A stretch of 64,000 bases of DNA from Syntrophomonas sp. (GCA_016841875.1 JAENYG010000006.1:124001-188000), one strand, 5' to 3'. Positions 9,531-18,704 are shown, numbered from the stretch's first letter. Notes: generated by a model not told the origin, from the sequence alone. Numbers and translations: made by a program.

Positions 9531-9896
9531 AAAAAATCATCCAGTACTTTTATGAATTCGTTGGTCTTGCTGAAAATCGGGCATGCCCGGCCTGGTGGAA
9601 TGTATAGATACAGGCCTTAGGATATAATCCTTTAAGTTCTTTCCTGGCGGTTTCATCAACACTATTATCATCATCCGATTCCATAATTAATATTTCGCCA
9701 TTCCAATCACTCAAATCATCCTTGGTAAATCTATAATTACACATAAAATCATAAGTCAAACTATATAAACCTTGCTCAGGATATATTCCCAGCAGGCACC
9801 ATCAACAACCATTTCTTCATGCTGGTGGTTTTCGTAGAATTTAATAAGCTCCCTGACTTTATTTTCACTTGCATTTTTGTATTTGCTAATATCCAT
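9531..9896 (-). pseudogene. Frameshifted alpha/beta-hydrolase-like remnant
   Basis: Starting at ATG 9896, a 45-codon frame (MDISKYKNASENK...) ends in a stop. The sequence continues in another frame (SLTYDFMCNYRFTKDD..., HQAGHARFSARP), and a third shift restores the likely C-terminus TNEFIKVLDDFLTR ending at 9531. The spacing of NGEILIMESDDD and the HQAGH segment resembles the catalytic Asp/His region of alpha/beta hydrolases. At least two frameshifts make it non-functional. The family call is tentative. Confidence 0.6.
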
Positions 9897-9925
9897 TAAA
9901 CAGCCCCCTGATCATCCTGGGATGA

Positions 9926-10054
9926 CTATACAAAACGTATAATTCCTGTGCTGCCATCCAGTTCTACTTCCTGACCATCGGCAAAAACAGTAACTGCATT
10001 CTCCACCCCGGCTATACAGGGTTTCCCGTATTCTCTGGCTACCAGTGCCCCCAA
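9926..10054 (-). pseudogene. C-terminal fragment of a PEP-synthase-like swivelling phosphohistidine domain
   Basis: One frame of the minus strand reads ALVAREYGKPCIAGVENAVT and continues to GIIRFV and a stop at 9926. This is the end of the mobile phosphohistidine domain of PEP synthase/pyruvate phosphate dikinase-type enzymes. The rest of the enzyme is absent here. A piece of the N-terminal ATP-grasp part lies on the opposite strand at 10590-10890, which suggests one gene broken by inversion and deletion. Confidence 0.6.
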
Positions 10055-10548
10055 TTCCCTTTCTTTTCATAAAAATGATGGCAGAAAAGACCAGAGTGCT
10101 GAGTACTGTCCATAATATCGTGGCTGAAAGCACGTTCCCCCTGCTGGCCAGTATTTCGCTGCCCATGACAGTATCAGGACTGAAACCCTGATTTACTCCT
10201 ACCAGAAGATAAGTGTGGACAACCAGAGAAATAATAAAAAATAATATTGAAAGGGGTAGGCTTTTAAGAAATGCTTTTACCTGTATTGACTAAAACATGC
10301 TTTAAAAAACTGCCCCAGGTCAATTTCTTCTTCTCTCCTGAGGTTGAATCTGCTGCCGGTTCGATCACATCTTGATCAACCCCCGCAGTCTCGTTCGCGA
10401 CTGTTCCGCAGGATGCACAGAAGCGAGCTCCCGTTTTCATCTCCGCCCCACACGACGGACAGTACGGTCTGGGCTTCTTTACCGGTGTCCCGCAATCCGG
10501 ACAAAAAGCATAGTCAGGCAAATCCCTTCCGCATGAAGCGCAATACAT
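10055..10548 (-). pseudogene. Double-zinc-ribbon membrane protein, frameshifted
   Basis: ATG 10548 (with AGGTAAGAG upstream) opens a protein with two or more zinc ribbons: CASCGRDLPDYAFCPDCG, then CPSCGAEM and CASCG. The frame ends at 10264 after VNTGKSIS. In another frame the sequence continues as SLPLSILFFIISLVVHTYLL and then ILWTVLSTLVFSAIIF, two membrane segments. Zinc-ribbon plus membrane architecture is common in such proteins, so a frameshift near 10270 has likely broken the gene. Its end runs into the PEP-synthase fragment. Confidence 0.6.
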
Positions 10549-10589
10549 AGCTCTTACCTGCGGAAAAGCAGCTGAGAAGAAAGACGGTT

Positions 10590-10890
10590 TTTGCATTACT
10601 GATGCCCAGGTGCTTGATGTAGCAGGGCTGGTTAAAAGTGTAGAGAGCTTCTATGAAAAACCTGTTGATATTGAATGGGCATACCGGGACGGTAATTTAT
10701 ATCTGCTACAGGCCAGGCCTATCACTACACATGTTCCCCTGCCAGATGAGATGATAACACCACCGGGTGAAAAAAAGAGGTTATATGCTGACATACTCAT
10801 AGCCAAACAGGGGATTCAATCCATGTTATCAATCATGGGGCTGGATTTTATGGAAAAAAGCCAGCGTCACTTAATGAAGGAACTAATGCT
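10590..10890 (+). pseudogene. PEP-synthase-like fragment (end of ATP-grasp domain)
   Basis: The plus strand encodes VESFYEKPVDIEWAYRDG, then LYLLQARPITTHVPLP, the characteristic end of the PEP/pyruvate-binding ATP-grasp domain of PEP synthases, followed by about 50 residues before similarity fades. There is no start codon with a ribosome-binding site and no upstream domain. It is the probable partner of the inverted C-terminal fragment at 9926-10054. Confidence 0.65.
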
Positions 10891-11156
10891 CGTCGTCTTG
10901 AAACAGAAGCATGCCTTGCTATTTTTCTCAACATGTGATAAGATTCATAGTTGTTATTGTATTTCAATTGCCTGGACTCCAGGGACAGTATAAAGTAATT
11001 CAGGATTATAGAGTGGGAAACTCAATTAATTATGAGTTGACTGCTCTTTTTATGTTTATATGGTGAGATATAATTAAGAACGCTATTCCATTTTAGTTGC
11101 AAACGAATAAAATCAATAATCAATAGTGGCTTGCCACATTTAAAGGAGAAAATAAA

Positions 11157-12308
11157 TTGAAATTTGAAAACCTGAATATCATCACGCCGATTTTGAAGGC
11201 TGTTTACCATGAAGGATATACAATGCCTACTCCAATACAGGAACAGGCGATACCCTTTATACTTGAAGGAAAGGATCTGGTGGGGTGTGCGCAAACAGGC
11301 ACGGGAAAGACGGCAGCGTTTGCTATTCCTTTACTGCAGATTCTTTATAATGAAAAGAAAAATGAAAAAGGGCCACGGAAAATTAAAGCCTTAATTTTGA
11401 CTCCGACACGGGAACTGGCCAGTCAGATAGGCGAAAGCCTTGCTGCCTACGGACGATATACGGCAATTAAGCATACCGTGGTTTTCGGTGGGGTATCGCA
11501 ATATCCCCAAGTAAGTGCTGTAAGGTCGGGAGTTGATATTCTGGTAGCAACTCCAGGTCGTCTGCTGGATTTGATAAACCAGAAACACATCAATCTTAGA
11601 CATGTAAAGCTGTTGGTACTGGATGAGGCAGATCGCATGCTGGACATGGGATTTTTGCATGATGTAAAGAAAATCATAGCTCTGTTAACAGTCACCAGAC
11701 AAACATTATTGTTCTCTGCAACTATGCCACCGGAAATTTTAAAGCTAATAGATGCCATGCTGTCAAAGCCCGTCAAGGTGGAAGTGACTCCTGTAGCGTC
11801 TACGGTGGACACCATTGATCAAACAGTTTATTTCGTTGATCGAAAAGATAAGCAAAACCTGCTCGTACAACTGTTAAGAAACCAATCCATCGATTCCGCC
11901 CTGGTATTTACCCGCACCAAGCATGGAGCTAATAGGGTGGTCAAAGAACTACAAAAGGCAAGAATACCAGCCCAGGCAATCCATGGTGATAAATCGCAGG
12001 GGGCGAGAGAGCTGGCTTTGAAGAATTTCAAGTCGAAACGCACCAGGGTGCTGGTTGCTACTGATATTGCATCACGGGGAATCGATGTACATGAGCTATC
12101 TTGTGTTATTAATTTCGACATACCCAATATACCAGAAACCTATGTCCACCGGATCGGAAGAACCGGAAGAGCCGGACTGGGCGGAACTGCAGTGTCTTTT
12201 TGTGACATAGAGGAAAAGGGGTATCTGAGGGATATACAGAAACTTATATGTAAAAAGATACCTGTCAGCGAAGCTCAGACTTATTCGATGAGTACCGCCA
12301 GCAAATGA
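11157..12308 (+). CDS. DEAD-box RNA helicase (RhlE-like)
   Basis: 383 residues from a TTG at 11157 preceded by AAAGGAG. The helicase motifs are in order: Q-motif PTPIQEQAIP, Walker A AQTGTGKT near 45, PTRELA, LDEADRMLDMGF, SAT, and HRIGRTGRAG near 350. The short C-terminal tail lacks the DbpA RNA-binding domain. It unwinds RNA duplexes with ATP, typically in ribosome assembly or cold adaptation. It stands alone, between debris on the left and a convergent patatin gene on the right. Confidence 0.92.
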   Translation: MKFENLNIITPILKAVYHEGYTMPTPIQEQAIPFILEGKDLVGCAQTGTGKTAAFAIPLLQILYNEKKNEKGPRKIKALILTPTRELASQIGESLAAYGRYTAIKHTVVFGGVSQYPQVSAVRSGVDILVATPGRLLDLINQKHINLRHVKLLVLDEADRMLDMGFLHDVKKIIALLTVTRQTLLFSATMPPEILKLIDAMLSKPVKVEVTPVASTVDTIDQTVYFVDRKDKQNLLVQLLRNQSIDSALVFTRTKHGANRVVKELQKARIPAQAIHGDKSQGARELALKNFKSKRTRVLVATDIASRGIDVHELSCVINFDIPNIPETYVHRIGRTGRAGLGGTAVSFCDIEEKGYLRDIQKLICKKIPVSEAQTYSMSTASK

Positions 12309-12377
12309 TGTTTTTTGCTTTTATCAGTCAATACGGGATAGTTTTCTAATTGAGCAACAAATAAAACAGGAGTTAAC

Positions 12378-13607
12378 TTATTTGAGGGGATCGTGCCCAT
12401 TCTCGAAAATCCCCTCAAATAGCTGGTAAACAACCTCATTGAAGATTTCCTCCTTGGATGCCAGAGGTACCATTCTGGTTCGCTTCAGTAGTCCCGGCAA
12501 GTCCTTCCGCACCCTTCCCCGGTGTGGAACATACTGTTTTTCTATTTCATTCAGAAATTCCTCAAAGGTATAGATTTTAAAACGCTCTACCTGATACCCG
12601 AAAGCCACCTGTTCCAACAAAAGGATAGCGATTTCCTCATAATCAGCCGTTCGAGGAATATTCAGCAACTCGATAAAGCGAGGCACAATCTGTTCAAATA
12701 GCATCCTGCGGTAAGGAAGGCCTTTAAAACCGAGAATTTTCCCGATATATAAGACCTTATCCTCCGGCAAATCAGCGAGCACCTGCAAAAAATGCACCTC
12801 TCCCCTGTCGGGCTTTATATAATATTTTTTTCCCTTCAGGTTCTGAAAAACCCGCATGGCATCAAAGTAACCCAATTGAAGATTCCGCTTCGCAAGTTCT
12901 GAATCAAAATCCATAATCCCCCCGAGATCATCTACCGGAGAGATATAGTGGATATTCATTCCTTTGGTTTTAATCCTTCTATGCCTTCCCGGGCCATAGG
13001 TTCGAACCACGATAATATCAGTATAGCCTTGATCCTGAAGCAGCTTAATGGGAAGATTATCATGAAATCCTCCGTCGATAAAGCGTTTTCCTTCCATACG
13101 TTCTATCTTAAAACCCGGAAAACCGGCACTAGCCATCAGGTAATCCACTAGATGTCCCTGCGGAATATCTTCAACAAACAGTTCCAGGGCTTTGAAATCA
13201 GTCAGAGATACAGTTACGATTCCCAGTTTTATTTCCGAATTTCGCACCCGGTCTTCATTTATGTTTTCTTCGAGCAGACTTTTTAGCGGACTGACATCCA
13301 GACCTCCCTCACTAAGAATCTCCCTTATCCTTCTTGCATAATAAGGTAAATCGGCCGGGTTAATTCTCTGATTGTGGATTTCCGCCAGGCGGGCCTCATC
13401 TACTACCAATGCTTTCGAGGGGCTGATCTCAGACCACATATTATAGGCTTTTTCAATCTCCCCCTGGGCAATCATGGCACCATTTAAAGCACCCACAGAG
13501 GTGCCGCTTACTGCAGATATTTTTATATCAAGCTCCTGAAGGGCCTTGTAGGCGCCGATATGATAAGCGCCTCTGGCTCCGCCCCCTTCTAAAACCAATC
13601 CGTACAT
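12378..13607 (-). CDS. Patatin-like phospholipase / esterase of the RssA group
   Basis: 409 residues. The patatin catalytic features are clear: oxyanion loop GGGARGAY at 8-15, nucleophile Ser37 in GTSVG, and catalytic Asp178 in the DGG motif. The patatin fold ends near residue 220. The remaining 190 residues form a C-terminal extension with VPHRGRVRKDLPGLLKR, common in bacterial homologues and without known function. Likely a cytoplasmic lipid acyl hydrolase. It is convergent with the helicase gene. Confidence 0.88.
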   Translation of the reverse strand: MYGLVLEGGGARGAYHIGAYKALQELDIKISAVSGTSVGALNGAMIAQGEIEKAYNMWSEISPSKALVVDEARLAEIHNQRINPADLPYYARRIREILSEGGLDVSPLKSLLEENINEDRVRNSEIKLGIVTVSLTDFKALELFVEDIPQGHLVDYLMASAGFPGFKIERMEGKRFIDGGFHDNLPIKLLQDQGYTDIIVVRTYGPGRHRRIKTKGMNIHYISPVDDLGGIMDFDSELAKRNLQLGYFDAMRVFQNLKGKKYYIKPDRGEVHFLQVLADLPEDKVLYIGKILGFKGLPYRRMLFEQIVPRFIELLNIPRTADYEEIAILLLEQVAFGYQVERFKIYTFEEFLNEIEKQYVPHRGRVRKDLPGLLKRTRMVPLASKEEIFNEVVYQLFEGIFENGHDPLK

Positions 13608-13797
13608 AAATTACACGCCTCTCTTTCACATCCTTATATGCTGCCTCATTCTGCTTCTCAGCATATCCAATTCATCTTCATCACACCAGATGAAGTCTTG
13701 TTAAGCAGGAATGTGATTACACTTCAAAAAGTAATATGGATTAATTTGATTTTAGATTTTTCGCTTTCAGGATATTCTTTCCACAGCACTTTAACAG

Positions 13798-13838
13798 CCT
13801 GATGCCCCCTGACATTTTAATGTCAGGGGGGCATCAGG
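13798..13838. terminator. Long hairpin at the end of the duplicated orphan gene
   Basis: A near-perfect inverted repeat of about 19 bp (CCTGATGCCCCC... with its complement) separated by a few T/A bases sits just past the stop at 13842. Neither side has a strong T-run, so it may act as a transcript-end stabiliser or bidirectional terminator. Confidence 0.6.
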
Positions 13839-13841
13839 TAT

Positions 13842-15029
13842 TTACTTCCATTTATCTTTTAAATATGTATTTAAAAATTGTGCAGTTGTACCTGCAGCAG
13901 TCATTGAATGCCTAATGGATACCCCAAAATCCTCATAATAGCCATCTTCATTAGTTTCTATATTCAGGTATCCTCTATACGAAGGTCGGTTATAACCATA
14001 AGCACAATTGTTGATATCCATAGATGATGAATTATTATAAAACGTATTATTATCAGCGTCAGCGAAGGAGATTGATAGCTTATCAATCTCTTTATAGGGT
14101 ACTTCTATGCTTTCAGCATCATTGCACATAGCTAGTATTTCACTTTTGCTGTTTTCGTAAAGTAAAGGAATGCATTCATAGTATATATTATCTCCCGATA
14201 ATGATTTTGCCGGAATGTTTCCTCTGTGCAATAGTATTTTTTTCATAGTTATAAAAGCTGAATCATCTATAACTGCTTTTAAATAATAATTATCATAAAA
14301 TATGACGTAAGTATGCATAGTAATACGTGCGCGGCCTATTTTATATCTACCGTACAAAATGTGTTTAATGTTGTCATCAGTATATGTTTCTTCGATACCA
14401 GAATCCCTGCTCTTATTTAGTATAGCGATAATATCAGCTTCATCTGTTATGATATCTTCTATTGGTTCGATAACAGCTTTTTCTCTAAACAATAAGTCAA
14501 TAAAATGAGTAGCTACTCCTATTGTAGTCATATCATGGGTAAAAGTTATTTTTTGCTTACCTAAATTAAGAACAAGCTTGCCCAACTGGGCATACATTCC
14601 ATAATCATATCCCATCTTTATATCATTCATAAATATTTCAGATTGTATATTAATTCTAATAGGAATATTATTTTCTTCGAGTGTTGCAGGCTTATAGGTA
14701 ACATTGTTAATGATTTGATAGGGCAACTCAATATTTCTAGCATCCCATTGCAAAATACTATTTTTATCTATTTGAAAGTAAGAAGGTATTAAATCATGAA
14801 ATATTTTATCTCCTGTGCTTTCTACGGCAATTATTCCATATGTCTTCTGACACGCACTCTTTATTGAGTTTATCCTGTCCTCTGACAAGTGATCAATTAT
14901 TAATGAATTATCAAAAAAGATCACGAAACAACTAACTTTTTTAAAAAGACCTTCTTTTTTACTTGCGAATAAAACATATCTAGCTCCATTATAATAATTA
15001 CTTTGATTATCAGGGTTATTAAATGTCAT
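13842..15029 (-). CDS. Orphan protein with two homologous halves
   Basis: 395 residues from ATG 15029, chosen because GGAGG lies just upstream (five codons inside a longer frame). I do not recognise the family. The two halves look homologous. Each has a hydrophobic strand pair (FVIFFDNSLII / YVIFYDNYYLK), a GDKIFHDLIP / GDNIYYECIP segment, a short basic-acidic stretch before IELPYQII / IEVPYKEI, and a terminal HDMTTIGVATHFIDLL / HSMTAAGTTAQFLNTYL motif. No signal peptide or membrane helix. It is AT-rich relative to neighbours, which fits acquisition by transfer. Possibly a cytoplasmic beta-rich protein of PH-like type. Confidence 0.65.
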   Translation of the reverse strand: MTFNNPDNQSNYYNGARYVLFASKKEGLFKKVSCFVIFFDNSLIIDHLSEDRINSIKSACQKTYGIIAVESTGDKIFHDLIPSYFQIDKNSILQWDARNIELPYQIINNVTYKPATLEENNIPIRINIQSEIFMNDIKMGYDYGMYAQLGKLVLNLGKQKITFTHDMTTIGVATHFIDLLFREKAVIEPIEDIITDEADIIAILNKSRDSGIEETYTDDNIKHILYGRYKIGRARITMHTYVIFYDNYYLKAVIDDSAFITMKKILLHRGNIPAKSLSGDNIYYECIPLLYENSKSEILAMCNDAESIEVPYKEIDKLSISFADADNNTFYNNSSSMDINNCAYGYNRPSYRGYLNIETNEDGYYEDFGVSIRHSMTAAGTTAQFLNTYLKDKWK

Positions 15030-15565
15030 TTCCAATACCTCCAAGTTTATTATAATAATCGCTCTTTATACTGTTTCCTCTACCAGACCAGTCCCTGTCT
15101 GTGCCTGACATCATTTTCGTGTTCCTTCTACATTCACATTACGATTTCCTTGTTCTTTACATGCAAGTGGGGACGGTTCTTGACTTGCATCATATTTTTC
15201 ATTCCCCACTTCTTTCATACTTTTCAATATTCCATAACTGCAGATACTGCAATTCTTTCAACTTCTTTCAGCCGGCGTTCCTCCCGGAGGTCGACGGTCT
15301 GGGCAAGCTAATGCTTTATCTCCATTCCTTTCCCTAGCATTCATCATCACAAAATTACACACTTTTTCCACATCAACCTATCCCCCGGGCACGCTGTAGC
15401 GTAATAATCCCAATGCCCACCAAGAGGTGTATACCCCGGCTCCTAATAAATATCTACTTTCAATTTTATAAAGAAGCATCCCCCCTTTTTGTTTTATTAG
15501 ACAATCCTTTGGAAATGGCCTATACTTTTACTTGCTTTATGACCTTAATGAAAAGGAGCCACATT
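15030..15565. other. Gene-free stretch with a REP-like hairpin
   Basis: About 530 bases without a credible gene. At 15161-15190 ATGCAAGT/ACTTGCAT encloses GGGGACGGTTCTTG, a motif of the kind found in dispersed hairpins linked to REP-associated tyrosine transposases in Firmicutes. Around 15270-15330 the minus strand encodes a few tens of protein-like residues (LPRPSTSGRNAG) that I cannot assign. Confidence 0.4.
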
Positions 15566-15934
15566 TTGTCATATATCTACTTTACCAACATTTTATTACG
15601 CTTCGTGCTGGGGGGCAGTGCAGTAGTGGCTTCCACTTTGATCGCTCGTACTTTTGGTGGACGTATAGGTGGTATTTTTGCTGCTTTTCCGGCGGTTTAC
15701 CTGGCTGCCATTCTAAGCCTGGCCCTGGAATACCGCGGGAATGAATTAATTAGCATTTCTCAGCAGGTTTCCCAGGGTGCCCTGATCGGAATGATAGCTG
15801 ACATTATATGTGCAGTAAGTGCCAGCTTTTTAATATTGAAGAATGGATGGGGAAAAGGACTATGTTTAGCCCTTATTATCTGGTTAGTCAGTGCATCAGG
15901 TATCTACTGGGCCTGGCAGATACTCTCTAGGTGA
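15566..15934 (+). CDS. DUF3147 family membrane protein (first of pair)
   Basis: 122 residues from TTG 15566, chosen because AAAAGGAG precedes it; a longer in-frame start at 15413 gives an unlike N-terminus. Four hydrophobic segments are visible, with the family-like start LLRFVLGGSAVVAST and IGGIFAAFPAVYLAAI. Function of the family is unknown. The stop overlaps the next gene, which encodes a paralogue, so the two are translated together and may form a heteromer. Confidence 0.75.
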   Translation: MSYIYFTNILLRFVLGGSAVVASTLIARTFGGRIGGIFAAFPAVYLAAILSLALEYRGNELISISQQVSQGALIGMIADIICAVSASFLILKNGWGKGLCLALIIWLVSASGIYWAWQILSR

Positions 15935-16326
15935 TGATGATGAAGATTTTTAAAGATCTAACTTTAAGATTTATTCTGGGTGGAACAGCTGTTGCAGCTT
16001 GTTATATCGCCCTGCAGATGATACCCTGGAAATCTTTTGCTGGTATTTTTGCGGCTTTTCCCGCAGTTATGATTTCTGCAGTAATAATGGCGGGTTATTT
16101 CGTAAATTCCAGGCATGCATCTGATGTGGCCCTGGGGGCTGCAGCCGGTATGGCAGGCTGTACAGTCTGTGTTATGACTGCATATTACGGTATGACCAGG
16201 TATTCAAGCTGGTGGCTTATACTAGCTCTCTCGCTTCTCGCCTGGCTGGTGAGCTCAGTAATTTTTATCACTCTAATCCAACAGCTGTTTAAGGCATACA
16301 GAAAACCGTCTGGTGATAAAAATTAG
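15931..16326 (+). CDS. DUF3147 family membrane protein (second of pair)
   Basis: Up to 131 residues; the start could be GTG 15931 or one of the ATGs at 15934-15940. Four hydrophobic segments, with LRFILGGTAVAACYIA and FAGIFAAFPAVMISAV matching the preceding protein at the same places. The two are tandem paralogues with overlapping ends. Integral membrane location is clear; function is not. Confidence 0.75.
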   Translation: MMMMKIFKDLTLRFILGGTAVAACYIALQMIPWKSFAGIFAAFPAVMISAVIMAGYFVNSRHASDVALGAAAGMAGCTVCVMTAYYGMTRYSSWWLILALSLLAWLVSSVIFITLIQQLFKAYRKPSGDKN

Positions 16327-16414
16327 AAACCAAATTTTTAGAACATCCCCGCTTGTATGAATATGGCTTTATGTTCATGTTGAGAGAAATGTTTTGGTTA
16401 AAAAAGGTAGTAGT

Positions 16415-17164
16415 ATGTTTGATAATTTATTCATAAAGAGCATAGGACTGATTAAATCCACCTGCGAAAATGAAGACTATGTTTTTCAACTGCCAGTGAT
16501 AAAAAACCTGATTAAAATACAGCAACTTGAGCTGAATAAAAAAGTAACTTTTTTTATTGGTGAAAATGGCACCGGCAAATCCACCCTTCTTGAAGCAATT
16601 GCTGTTGCTTGTGGATTTAACGCAGAAGGGGGAACCAAGAACTTCAACTTTTCCTCCAAACAAACACATTCGCAGCTATACCGATATTTAACAGTTGCAA
16701 AGGGAATAAGGAAACCTTCAGATGGATTTTTCTTAAGGGCTGAAAGCTTTTATAATGTCGCTTCAGAAATAGACCGATTAGATGAAATATTCCCGCTGCT
16801 GTCAAGTTACGGCGGCAGATCTTTACATGATCAATCACATGGCGAGAGCTTTATGTCTCTAATTTTAAATCGTTTCGGGGGGAATGGGTTATATATTTTG
16901 GATGAACCGGAAGCCGCATTATCTCCTTCCAGACAGCTTTCACTGCTGGTACAAATAAATAACCTGGTTAATAAGAATTCACAATTTATAATTGCTACAC
17001 ATTCGCCAATCATTCTTGCCTATCCTGGGGCTGAAATATATGTCTTCTCGGAAGAAGGCATCACTTTGACCCCATATGATAAAACTGAACACTACGTTTT
17101 GACCAAAGAAGTCCTCGATAATCCCCAGAGAATGTTAAAGTATTTATTTGAGGATCAGCCTTAG
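16415..17164 (+). CDS. AAA/ABC-type ATPase of the COG3910 kind
   Basis: About 249 residues from ATG 16415 (AAGGTAGTAG upstream). An earlier TTG at 16394 is possible. Walker A GENGTGKST lies near residue 55, an ABC-like signature SHGESFM near 145, Walker B GLYILDEPEAALSP near 165, and the switch His in IATHSP. No membrane partner is encoded nearby, so it is probably a stand-alone P-loop ATPase of the RecF/SMC-like group rather than a transporter subunit. Such predicted ATPases are often found in accessory DNA. A tRNA-Pro scar follows 27 bases after the stop. Confidence 0.8.
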   Translation: MFDNLFIKSIGLIKSTCENEDYVFQLPVIKNLIKIQQLELNKKVTFFIGENGTGKSTLLEAIAVACGFNAEGGTKNFNFSSKQTHSQLYRYLTVAKGIRKPSDGFFLRAESFYNVASEIDRLDEIFPLLSSYGGRSLHDQSHGESFMSLILNRFGGNGLYILDEPEAALSPSRQLSLLVQINNLVNKNSQFIIATHSPIILAYPGAEIYVFSEEGITLTPYDKTEHYVLTKEVLDNPQRMLKYLFEDQP

Positions 17165-17191
17165 AGAAGAATGCCCAGGGCCCGTGCCATA

Positions 17192-17270
17192 GAATCAGAA
17201 GGCCTCAGGGTCAAATCCTGTCGCCCCGACCATTTAAGAATAAAAAACCCGCCAGTGATGGCGGGATTTG
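17192..17270 (+). repeat. tRNA-Pro 3'-end duplicate with terminator (second scar)
   Basis: 17192-17232 repeats the last 41 bases of tRNA-Pro with three mismatches. The terminator (stem CCCGCCA/TGGCGGG, 17248-17265) follows at the same spacing. There is no tRNA 5' half. Confidence 0.85.
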
Positions 17271-17313
17271 TATTTTTCTGTTTTCACCCTCGTGATTATT
17301 TTCACCCTCCTTT

Positions 17314-18447
17314 TCACAACCCTTCCTCTGCCTCTTTCTGATGAACATCATTTTTAAGCAGGATATAGAGGACCGCAGCAATAGGTACGCCCAGCAGAAT
17401 ACCCAGCGGACCGGCGAGGCCGGAACCAACAATCGCGGCCAGTAAAACCCAGATGCCGGGTAAGCCCAGACTGCTGCCCACCACCCGTGGATAGATGATA
17501 TTGCCTTCAATCTGCTGCAAGATGACTAAAAAAACGATGAACCAAAGCGCCTGTATGGGAGAAATCATAAGCAATACCAAAAGGGCAATTGAACCGCCAA
17601 TATAGGCTCCCACTAAAGGCAGCAGGGCGGTAATACCAATTAAGGTGCTGATCATCAAGGGATATTCGAAATTGAAAATAAGCATACCAATGAAACATAG
17701 CACGCCTAGAATTACAGCTTCCGTTAGCTGTCCATAGACATACTTATTAAAGGTATCGGTAGTCACCTCATAAACATAAACTACGCTTCGATACATCCCT
17801 GGCGGTAAATAGGTCTGGCAGACGGTTTTACAATTACCGAGAACTCTTTCCTTGTCTGCCAATAGGTAGATGGAAAATATCAGGGAAATAAGCAAGTTAG
17901 CAAGAAAGCCGGCTACCCCAGCAGTAACGCCAATGATACCAGATAGAAGCCCGCCGAAGTTACCACTCAACTGCTTGATTGATTCAAAAACCTGATTAAT
18001 CAAGGATGATAAATCAACGTCGGCCACTTTTATCAAGTTGGCAGCCTGGTTAATCAAACCCTGCATATTGTCTACGTAGGTGCCGATATTGGAGATGAAT
18101 AGTTGGATGCTATCTATTAACTGGGGAACTATAAAGAGAGTTACAACTATCAACAGGAGCAGCGTCAATAAATAGGTCATAACAACAGCTAACCCACGGA
18201 TCAACCTAGGACTGCTATTTTTAAAAATACTTTGCCTCATATACCTTTCAATTAACATGCATGGTCTATGTAAGATGAAGGCGATTGCTATGCCGATCCA
18301 AAATGGCTTAAATAAGGAAACAAACCACCCTAAACCGTGCATAATAGGGCTGAAATTAAGCACCACCAGAATCAAAACTGCGGCATAAGTGATCACCAAC
18401 ATTAAGTCTTTGTTTGTCTTTATATTGATTGGAATCAACCCCTTCAA
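17314..18447 (-). CDS. AI-2E family (PF01594) membrane protein
   Basis: 377 residues with about eight hydrophobic segments in the pattern of the AI-2E/YdiK permease family. There is a hydrophobic pair at 17-65, a coiled middle (about 100-160), the GGLLSGIIGVTAG region, and the C-terminal QQIEGNIIYPRVVGSSLGLP signature near 310. Family members export small molecules or ions (AI-2, Na+/H+); the substrate cannot be told. The start is uncertain: TTG 18447 or a nearby in-frame TTG beside GAAGGGG. It sits between two tRNA-Pro scars. Confidence 0.85.
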   Translation of the reverse strand: MKGLIPINIKTNKDLMLVITYAAVLILVVLNFSPIMHGLGWFVSLFKPFWIGIAIAFILHRPCMLIERYMRQSIFKNSSPRLIRGLAVVMTYLLTLLLLIVVTLFIVPQLIDSIQLFISNIGTYVDNMQGLINQAANLIKVADVDLSSLINQVFESIKQLSGNFGGLLSGIIGVTAGVAGFLANLLISLIFSIYLLADKERVLGNCKTVCQTYLPPGMYRSVVYVYEVTTDTFNKYVYGQLTEAVILGVLCFIGMLIFNFEYPLMISTLIGITALLPLVGAYIGGSIALLVLLMISPIQALWFIVFLVILQQIEGNIIYPRVVGSSLGLPGIWVLLAAIVGSGLAGPLGILLGVPIAAVLYILLKNDVHQKEAEEGL

Positions 18448-18687
18448 ATATCATTTTCAATAGAAATAGGTCAGTGCTTGTAGATTCCGCTAATAGTAAT
18501 CTGTTTTACCAGTCCCCACAATAAGTCTGATTAGATCTTTTCCAAAATTCAACTATTATGCAATAAACAAGTATTTCTATAAAATTAAATGAAATCCTGC
18601 AGTAAAATGATATGAATTGCCGCAAGGTGAGCATAGCCCTTAAACTCGTAATACGATTTCTTCTGCTGAATTCTCAATGCGATACGC

Positions 18688-18704
18688 TCCTGTCACCCCG
18701 ACCA
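18688..18704 (+). repeat. Short tRNA-Pro 3'-end remnant
   Basis: 17 bases match the tRNA-Pro end TCCTGTCGCCCCGACCA with one mismatch, followed by the ATTGAAAGTAA-like spacer seen after the 9314 copy, but no terminator. It is the outermost scar and may mark the right edge of the accessory region. Confidence 0.6.
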
